Of a stretch of DNA of 19,651 nucleotides, positions 14,193 through 19,651 are shown in pieces. Below the pieces are notes generated by a model. It saw only the letters and a program-made list of their open reading frames with translations, was not told the DNA's origin and ran no database searches. Location: the NCBI GenBank assembly GCA_934693215.1, contig CAKUVB010000012.1, positions 1 to 19,651 of the forward strand. The letters run 5' to 3'. Source of the DNA: an uncultured Candidatus Melainabacteria bacterium. GTDB taxonomy: Bacteria; Cyanobacteriota; Vampirovibrionia; Gastranaerophilales; Gastranaerophilaceae. The position numbers were made by a program, and so were the translations under genes. Each line of letters starts with the position of its first letter. Position 1 is the first letter of the stretch.

Positions 14193-15068
14193 TTATTTAG
14201 TCGCATAAATAAGCACAGAATTTGTTTTCAAAGAAATTTCTCTACCTGTAAGATAATTCTGAACATCAGAAATATATTTATCCACTTTCTTTTCATCAAA
14301 GAAAGTCATAAATCTTTCCTTCATAGAAGGTCTATCAGGTGATGGTGGCGACACAAACCAAGGTACTACCATTTCCTTAGTTACGGTATATTTTGATTCT
14401 ATTGTATGTACCATAGTTGATGGTGAAGAAAATCCCGCCTTAACAAGATTATTTTTGATTGTAAAATCATCAAAATTACATAAAGAATCATTAGGGTCAG
14501 ACATCAATTTTGCTTCTGCATCTTTAAATGCATAATAATTTTCAACATACTGAGGGTCTAACAATTCTGAATATCTTGTATTTGAACGTATAATTGGTTC
14601 GAACGCACAAAAATACCCACCTGTTTTTAACACTCTAAAAACTTCATTTATTGCAGATTGCTTATCTACAATATGCACCAAAACTGAACGCATAACAGCC
14701 TTATCAACACTACCTTCAGGGAGTTTTAAATCTTCACAAGATGCGTTTAAAAACTCACAATTTACAGTTGTAGGGTTTTCTTTCAAAAAACCTTTACAGG
14801 TTTCTAAACAATCAGGAAACTTATCGGAAAAAATAACTTTTCCTTCACCGTTCAATTTTTCTAAAATCTCGATTGCCTTAAAGCTCAATAATCCTGTACC
14901 ACAACCGATATCAAGAACAGTATCATTTGGTTGAATTTGTGCCATATTAATAACCGCAGTACCAACAGAATCCAGCCATTGAATAGTTTCCGCCTTTAAC
15001 TCCTCTGTTAGAGCAGAAAATCTTGTTTCCTTAAGCCACTGTGTCCAATTTTTACATATAGCACTCAT
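14193..15068 (-). CDS. SAM-dependent class I methyltransferase
   Basis: The 291-aa cytoplasmic protein has a Rossmann-fold methyltransferase core. Motif I is VLDIGCGTG (51-59), which binds S-adenosylmethionine; an acidic residue after strand 2 is in FSDKFPD, and the strand 4 region is SVDKAVMRSVLVHI, followed by EVFRVLKTGGYFCAFEP, typical of the Methyltransf_11/UbiE-like group. The C-terminal 120 residues are a variable cap that probably sets substrate choice. The substrate is unknown. AAGGA precedes the ATG by about 7 nt and the gene starts 12 nt after the tsaB stop, so it is the last gene of that operon. In many bacteria tsaB is followed by the acetyltransferase gene rimI; here a methyltransferase occupies that place. 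Confidence 0.87.
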   Translation of the reverse strand: MSAICKNWTQWLKETRFSALTEELKAETIQWLDSVGTAVINMAQIQPNDTVLDIGCGTGLLSFKAIEILEKLNGEGKVIFSDKFPDCLETCKGFLKENPTTVNCEFLNASCEDLKLPEGSVDKAVMRSVLVHIVDKQSAINEVFRVLKTGGYFCAFEPIIRSNTRYSELLDPQYVENYYAFKDAEAKLMSDPNDSLCNFDDFTIKNNLVKAGFSSPSTMVHTIESKYTVTKEMVVPWFVSPPSPDRPSMKERFMTFFDEKKVDKYISDVQNYLTGREISLKTNSVLIYATK

Positions 15069-15080
15069 ATCAAATCCTTT

Positions 15081-15710
15081 TTATTTCTTTTTAATAGTAA
15101 CAGGTGGTGGCTGAATATACAAAGGTAAAAGTTTATGCCAATCACATTCTTGTTCTTTAATTCTTGTTATTGCGATATCTGATAGAACTCTACCTAAATC
15201 AAAATCAGCTTTCTGATAAGATATTACATTATTTCCAAGTTCTTTAAATCGTTCAAACAATCTATCATCAGTTATTATATCTCTACCTTTAACCAATTTA
15301 TCTACTTCTTCCAATTCAACTGCACCTAAAAGTTTGCCGTCATATAAATATGCTTTATTTTTTCGTGCATCAAGAGCAACAACATATTTATCATCACAAG
15401 CTTTTGATAGAATTTCTAAAGATGATACACCAAGAGCTTTTATATTCAATTGTTGAGCCATAACTCGAGCTACAGTCGTACAAGCTCTTATTCCGGTAAA
15501 ACTTCCCGGGCCGATATTGATTGCAATTCCTTCAATATCTTTAGGAGTTAGATTATTTTCCTTTAATATTTTAGAAATAGTCGAAATCAAATATGCTGAA
15601 TGATAATTTTTCTCATCAGACTCAAGAATTTTTGAGGTTAAGATATTATCTTCATCTCTTAAAACGATATAAGTTTTGTCTAAACAAGTATCAAATGCTA
15701 AAAGTTTCAC
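15081..15710 (-). CDS. tsaB: tRNA t6A biosynthesis protein TsaB
   Basis: The 209-aa protein has the TsaB/YeaZ signature: MKLLAFDTCLD at the N-terminus and IAINIGPGSFTGIRACTTVARVMA (about 64-87), then GVSSLEILS. TsaB is a catalytically inactive ASKHA-fold partner that dimerises with TsaD and, with TsaE, makes N6-threonylcarbamoyl-adenosine at position 37 of ANN-decoding tRNAs. The start is a GTG at 15710 that overlaps the tsaE stop (GTGA), with AAGGA 8 nt upstream, so translation is coupled to tsaE. TsaD and TsaC are not in the window. Confidence 0.93.
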   Translation of the reverse strand: MKLLAFDTCLDKTYIVLRDEDNILTSKILESDEKNYHSAYLISTISKILKENNLTPKDIEGIAINIGPGSFTGIRACTTVARVMAQQLNIKALGVSSLEILSKACDDKYVVALDARKNKAYLYDGKLLGAVELEEVDKLVKGRDIITDDRLFERFKELGNNVISYQKADFDLGRVLSDIAITRIKEQECDWHKLLPLYIQPPPVTIKKK

Positions 15711-16180
15711 TTTGCCAATCCTTCTATAATCTTGTCCATACCTTCACCAATAGAAGTAAATTCAAAACATCTGTTATCTTCATCATCATAAGTAACATTT
15801 ACTTCTATACGGTCAAACGGAATCTCATTTTGCGAAAACTCTGCCCATTCTACAAAAGTAAGTTGTTTGCCGGTAGAATACTCTCTAAGTTCATCAGTAA
15901 TTGTTTTTACACCTTCATTTTCTAATCTGTATAAATCAAAATGATATATTGGAATTTTACCTGTATGATATTCATTAAGTATAGTAAAACTAGGACTTGT
16001 AACCTTTTCTTTTATATCAAGAGCTTCTGCAACAAGCCTTACGAAAGCCGTTTTGCCAGCACCAATTTCTCCGAAAAGGTTTACAAAACAACCTTTTTCT
16101 TGTGTAAGACTTGCAAATTTTTTAGCAAGTTCTCTAGTTTCATCTAATGAACAACATATTTTTTTATATTTATTCTTCAT
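15707..16180 (-). CDS. tsaE: tRNA t6A biosynthesis ATPase TsaE
   Basis: TsaE is a small P-loop ATPase that drives turnover of the TsaBD complex in t6A synthesis. With ATG 16180 it is 157 aa. The Walker A motif is GEIGAGKT (residues 37-44), followed by SPSFTILNEY, YHFDLYRL and FVEWAE, all family hallmarks. An upstream in-frame TTG at 16186 would add two residues; the ATG is preferred because AGGG stands 9 nt before it and only 3 nt before the TTG. The gene overlaps the end of the diguanylate cyclase gene by 11 nt and tsaB by 4 nt. Confidence 0.92.
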   Translation of the reverse strand: MKNKYKKICCSLDETRELAKKFASLTQEKGCFVNLFGEIGAGKTAFVRLVAEALDIKEKVTSPSFTILNEYHTGKIPIYHFDLYRLENEGVKTITDELREYSTGKQLTFVEWAEFSQNEIPFDRIEVNVTYDDEDNRCFEFTSIGEGMDKIIEGLAK

Positions 16181-17555
16181 ATACAATTACCCTGTTTCTC
16201 CCACGCTCTTTAGCCTCATATAAAGCCTTATCTGCATGTTTGTATAAATCCTCTGCCGTATCTCCTTCTTGAAGTTGAGAGAGTCCGATACTTATTGTAA
16301 CACTTATTTTTTGATTTTCATCAACAATATTTTTTTCAACAGCCGTTCTTAATCTCTGTGCAACAATATTAGCTTCTTCTATTTTTGTTTGAGGTAATAG
16401 AATACAAAATTCTTCACCACCATATCTTGATGGAATATCATATTCACGAAGTTGCTCTTTTATTATATGTGCAACAGATTTAAGCACTTTATCCCCCATC
16501 GCATGCCCGTATGTATCGTTAATTTTTTTAAAGAAATCAATATCTGTCATAATTGCACATAATGGGTGCTTTTGACGAGTTGCACTTGCGTATTCTTGTT
16601 TTAAACGCACTTCAAATTGCCTACGGTTATTCAAACCTGTTAAAGCATCAAGAGTTGCGTGTTTTAGAACTTCTGCATAAACATTTGCTCTTTCAATCGT
16701 TATTGATGCCTGTTTTGTCAGCTGTAAAATATATTCAATTTCTTTAGGCGAAAGTTTATCTATCGTACTATGTGCAGCTATACAACCTACTATTTCTTTT
16801 CCTGCAACAAGTGGAAAAACTCCTCTTTTTCTATCCTCAGAAATTATGTATTCAGAATTCATTTGTGATATCAAATCATATATTCGTTTATCACGACAAG
16901 CCGTTGGCCAAAAAAGTTTAAACTCTGAACCTTCTTTTATAAATATATATATTAAATGATTAGAAACAAACTTATCTATCATTTCACCAATAAGTGGAAT
17001 AATATAATTCAACTCATATTGGGTTTCAATTATTTTAGCAATATTACGCAACGCATCATAAAAGTTAGAATTAACTTGAAGCCTATCATTTAGAATTTTA
17101 TTTTGAATCCATAAAAACATTTGGTTTGCAAAAACTGATAATTCTCTAAGAAATTGAACAGAAAAAGTTTTTTTATTCTCAAAAGAAATATCTAACATTC
17201 CGAAAATTGAATCAGAAGCTTTCATAGGGATTAAGATATTTTTTACTATAACATCTTCATTTGATTTAAGTGTTGTATCAACGACCTCACAACCATCAAG
17301 AATATAATCACAATCTCTTAATTTTAGAAGATTATTGTATAAAATTCCAACGGCAGTTTCGTCATACATATCTTCTATCGGTGAAAAATTATTGATTACA
17401 TCTTTTAATTTTCGTGATGAATAATCATAGAAAAATATATTGTTTTCTTTGATATCAGAAACAATTTTTTTTATACCTGATGAAATTTCATAGATATCAG
17501 GAGATGAAACAAGTAGATTAGATAATTTTAATAAAATACTAGTAGTCGTCATCAT
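16170..17555 (-). CDS. GAF-GGDEF diguanylate cyclase
   Basis: The 461-aa soluble protein makes cyclic di-GMP. The N-terminal part looks like two GAF-type sensor domains (about 5-155 and 160-290, joined by a helix). The GGDEF domain (about 300-461) has DALTGLNNRR (303-312), TDIDFFKKINDTYGH (337-351), the active-site loop RYGGEEF (377-383) and SIGLS. An inhibitory site is intact: Arg370 and Asp373 form RxxD exactly five residues before GGEEF. So it is predicted to be active and product-inhibited. The ligand of the GAF domains is unknown. ATG 17555 is immediately followed by a second ATG; GAGGT lies 6 nt upstream. It overlaps the TPR gene by 17 nt and tsaE by 11 nt, tying c-di-GMP signalling to a tRNA modification operon. 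Confidence 0.9.
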   Translation of the reverse strand: MMTTTSILLKLSNLLVSSPDIYEISSGIKKIVSDIKENNIFFYDYSSRKLKDVINNFSPIEDMYDETAVGILYNNLLKLRDCDYILDGCEVVDTTLKSNEDVIVKNILIPMKASDSIFGMLDISFENKKTFSVQFLRELSVFANQMFLWIQNKILNDRLQVNSNFYDALRNIAKIIETQYELNYIIPLIGEMIDKFVSNHLIYIFIKEGSEFKLFWPTACRDKRIYDLISQMNSEYIISEDRKRGVFPLVAGKEIVGCIAAHSTIDKLSPKEIEYILQLTKQASITIERANVYAEVLKHATLDALTGLNNRRQFEVRLKQEYASATRQKHPLCAIMTDIDFFKKINDTYGHAMGDKVLKSVAHIIKEQLREYDIPSRYGGEEFCILLPQTKIEEANIVAQRLRTAVEKNIVDENQKISVTISIGLSQLQEGDTAEDLYKHADKALYEAKERGRNRVIVYEE

Positions 17556-18666
17556 CTTCTACCTCATGCTTAAAATAATCCATGCCTGCACAAACTTTAA
17601 AATTTTTCATCATTTCCTTATCCAAATCCTCAGACGGAACAATCTTGCCTGTTGAATAATTGAAATTTTTTACTTCGTCCTCGTCCTCCGGATTTTTCTT
17701 TTTCTTCTTCTTTTTAAGATTTACATCTTGATTGTCAGTATCATAGATATCCATATTTGTACCAAGTTCATTTGCACCATATTTACTATAAAGATGAGAA
17801 GCATCAGAAAGAATCCCAAACACATAAACAGCTTTTCCTGTATCGTCTGTTTTTAAAGAAAGTAGCATTGATGCTTTCTCTAATTCATCAACTGCATCTT
17901 TATATCGTTTTAGACGTCTTAAAAGAACTGCTAAATTATAATGTGCCTCGTAATTCATCGGGGTTAGAGCAATAGCTTTACAGTAGTTCAAACCTGCATC
18001 TCTATAATTCCCCATAATTTGATATGTCAAAGCCAAGTTAAATACTACATCAGAATTTTTGCGAAGAATTCTATGAGATTTTTCATAAGATTCTGCAGCT
18101 TTTCTCAACAGACCAAACTCCATTTCTCTATCTTCGTCAGACAGAAACATTGCTTTTTCTCTATATGCTAAACCCCTGTTATAATAAGCAAGACCTCGAT
18201 TTTGTTTAGAACTTTTTTTATTACTAAACAAAAAAGGAATAGCCCATATTTTATTTTTTAGATTAAGAATAGCATCATACTGTCTTATTGCTTCATCAAA
18301 ATTACCAAGTTTTTCAGCCTCAATAATACCTAAATTCATTCTTGCCATAGTATAACGAGGATTGTATTCAATCGCTTTTTGATAAGCAAGTACAGCTGAA
18401 TAATAATCTTCATAAACTACATAAATATTACCTAAATTAAACCAAGCAGTATAATGTTCAGGAAAATAATCAAGACCTTTGTTATAGTATTGGATTGAAT
18501 ATGCTAATTTGTGCTTGTGATATGCTCTATCACCCTTATATACATAATACACGCCCAAAGCTCTGTTAATAACATATTTTTTAACAAGTCCTCTACCAAA
18601 AACAAGCAATAAAATAATACAAACAAAAGCGACAAATTTTAGAAACTTTTTAAGACGTCTATTCAT
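17539..18666 (-). CDS. Membrane-anchored TPR protein with charged tail
   Basis: The 375-aa protein has a basic N-terminus (MNRRLKKFLK), one transmembrane helix (about 10-26) and a TPR domain. Clear repeats are at about 72-104 (AWFNLGNIYVVYEDYYSAVL) and 106-138, one near 156-200, one at about 206-238, and one at 240-270. The C-terminus has a run of seven Lys (318-324) followed by acidic residues, and ends EVEDDDDY. Such tails are probably disordered. It is a scaffold of unknown partners. The last acidic codons carry the Shine-Dalgarno and start of the cyclase gene. It is first in the operon and has a TATAAT 8 nt before its ATG. A second membrane TPR protein is at 12314-13720, but the two do not look like close copies. 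Confidence 0.82.
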   Translation of the reverse strand: MNRRLKKFLKFVAFVCIILLLVFGRGLVKKYVINRALGVYYVYKGDRAYHKHKLAYSIQYYNKGLDYFPEHYTAWFNLGNIYVVYEDYYSAVLAYQKAIEYNPRYTMARMNLGIIEAEKLGNFDEAIRQYDAILNLKNKIWAIPFLFSNKKSSKQNRGLAYYNRGLAYREKAMFLSDEDREMEFGLLRKAAESYEKSHRILRKNSDVVFNLALTYQIMGNYRDAGLNYCKAIALTPMNYEAHYNLAVLLRRLKRYKDAVDELEKASMLLSLKTDDTGKAVYVFGILSDASHLYSKYGANELGTNMDIYDTDNQDVNLKKKKKKKNPEDEDEVKNFNYSTGKIVPSEDLDKEMMKNFKVCAGMDYFKHEVEDDDDY

Positions 18667-18674
18667 AATAATAT

Positions 18675-18680
18675 ATTATA
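18675..18680 (-). promoter_or_regulatory. -10 box for the TPR-cyclase-tsaE-tsaB operon
   Basis: A perfect TATAAT on the minus strand ends 8 nt before the ATG at 18666. Start about 7 nt downstream would give a leader of 0-2 nt. No Shine-Dalgarno and no convincing -35 are seen. The surrounding DNA is extremely AT-rich, so alternative -10 matches exist. Confidence 0.45.
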
Positions 18681-18794
18681 ATAAATACGAGTTTTTAGAA
18701 AAATATTTACAAAAAGAAATTTTATAAATTATAAGAATTAACTATTATAAATAATAGCAAAATAATCCTATCTAAAAATTAATAATTCAAACGA

Positions 18795-19651
18795 TTATCT
18801 AATTTGAACAGGCATAACTAAATAAACAAAATCTTCTTCATTATCTGGTTTCAATACTGTTGCAGAAAGATTAGTATTCATACCCATGATTAATTCTTCT
18901 GATTCTAGGTTTTTGAAACAATCAAGAAGGTATTTATAGTTGAATGCAATCAGCAAATCATCACCATGATAAATAATATCTATTTCATCTTGAGAAGCAC
19001 CAGCATCAGGAGTATCAGCCATTAAACTTAACTTGCCTTCTGAAAATTCAAGTTTAACAATACTTGTTTTTTCATTTACCATTGTTGAAACTCTTTCCAA
19101 TGATTTTATAATCATAGAAACATTTATTTTTGCCTCTTTTGGAAAAGTTGTTGGTATCAATTGATTATACTTAGGATATTGACCTTCCATAAGTCTTGAT
19201 ATAACTTTTGTTCTACCTGAAGCAATCATAATTCTTGTTTTTTCTACAAAGATTTTTACCATTTCGTCATCTAATAAATAACTCATCTTTAAAAATTCTT
19301 GAAGAACTTTTGATGGTACTATTAATTGAATAGTTTTTTCATCTCTGTTATTAATTATTTTTCTTGCTCTAGAAAGTCTATTACCATCTGTTGAAGCTAT
19401 TTCTAAAACATTTTTGTTGATATCACAAACAACACCTGACAACAAATTGTTTGTTTCATATCCGGCTGCAGCAAAAGCAGCTTCTTTTATAGCTTTTGTA
19501 AACGGATCTAAATCTATTTCTATTTCTTCTGCTGAAGAAGAAACTTCTTCTATTTTAGGAAACTCAGATGCAGAAATACCAATAATTTCAAATTTTGTTT
19601 TCTCATTTGTTATAACCATTGTATTGTCTTTTAACTCAAATGTTACAAGAC
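18795..19651 (-). CDS. dnaN: DNA polymerase III beta subunit (sliding clamp), partial
   Basis: The frame is open to the right edge and the internal Met at 19619 is not the start: the ten codons upstream of it continue the clamp sequence (VTFELKDNT). About 284 residues are present, against roughly 370 for the family, so most of N-terminal domain I is missing. Recognisable parts are GISASEFPKI at the domain I-II boundary, the IASTDGNRLSRA segment of domain II, SRLMEGQYPKYNQLIP at the start of domain III, and the C-terminal YLVMPVQIR, which matches the YVVMPMRL terminus of E. coli DnaN. The clamp is a ring dimer that tethers polymerases to DNA. It ends 128 nt before the TPR gene start; no DnaA boxes are visible in that gap. 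Confidence 0.93.
   Translation of the reverse strand, partial: LVTFELKDNTMVITNEKTKFEIIGISASEFPKIEEVSSSAEEIEIDLDPFTKAIKEAAFAAAGYETNNLLSGVVCDINKNVLEIASTDGNRLSRARKIINNRDEKTIQLIVPSKVLQEFLKMSYLLDDEMVKIFVEKTRIMIASGRTKVISRLMEGQYPKYNQLIPTTFPKEAKINVSMIIKSLERVSTMVNEKTSIVKLEFSEGKLSLMADTPDAGASQDEIDIIYHGDDLLIAFNYKYLLDCFKNLESEELIMGMNTNLSATVLKPDNEEDFVYLVMPVQIR

Noticed and set aside
14596..14608. GGTTCGAAC-like T-loop word suggesting a tRNA
   Set aside because: No acceptor stem, anticodon arm or CCA-side pairing around it; it lies inside the methyltransferase coding sequence.
18667..18794. Replication origin next to dnaN
   Set aside because: The gap is AT-rich but I see no DnaA boxes (TTATCCACA-like), and dnaA is not in the window.

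Overview
The window is AT-rich (by eye about 30% GC) and densely coding, with short intergenic gaps and TGA used as a normal stop. It carries a very large AsmA/TamB/YhdP-type envelope protein and an anhydro-muramic acid kinase, a FliJ-like flagellar export protein, a diguanylate cyclase and the t6A proteins TsaB and TsaE. Together these fit a diderm, probably flagellated, low-GC bacterium. My best guess is a gut non-photosynthetic cyanobacterium (Gastranaerophilales/Vampirovibrionia), but this rests on the overall gene set and style, not on a marker search, and should be held loosely.

Layout. 1-262: hairpins and dispersed GTCATT-type palindromic repeats, ending in a minus-strand intrinsic terminator. 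348-503 (-): an uncatalogued 51-aa acidic protein with its own Shine-Dalgarno. 711-2223 (+): a stand-alone CheY-like receiver followed 7 nt later by anmK. 2230-7559 (-): fliJ-like, MarR-type regulator and a 1456-aa AsmA/TamB-like protein, each with a -10 box very close to its ATG. 7640-13720 (+): a tight operon of oligopeptide-type binding protein, two permeases, an MgtC/SapB protein and a membrane-anchored TPR protein. No ABC ATPase is present, so it must be encoded elsewhere. 13721-14192: a convergent intergenic region packed with palindromic repeats. 14193-18666 (-): an operon with overlapping or nearly touching genes for a membrane TPR protein, a GAF-GGDEF cyclase, tsaE, tsaB and a SAM methyltransferase. 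18795-19651 (-): the C-terminal three quarters of dnaN, running off the window edge.

Most interesting signals. First, a family of short repeats all built as GTCATT, stem, loop, complementary stem, AATC(T/C). The stem sequences differ between copies but keep pairing, most clearly in two 30-nt elements with the same CTTGA loop and flanks but completely different 7-bp stems. Second, a recurring promoter geometry: a near-perfect, often TGN-extended -10 hexamer 6-8 nt upstream of the ATG with no Shine-Dalgarno, implying leaderless mRNAs for the first genes of several units, while downstream operon genes have Shine-Dalgarno sites or overlapping starts. Third, a small missed gene, and the pairing of a lone receiver domain with a cell-wall recycling kinase.
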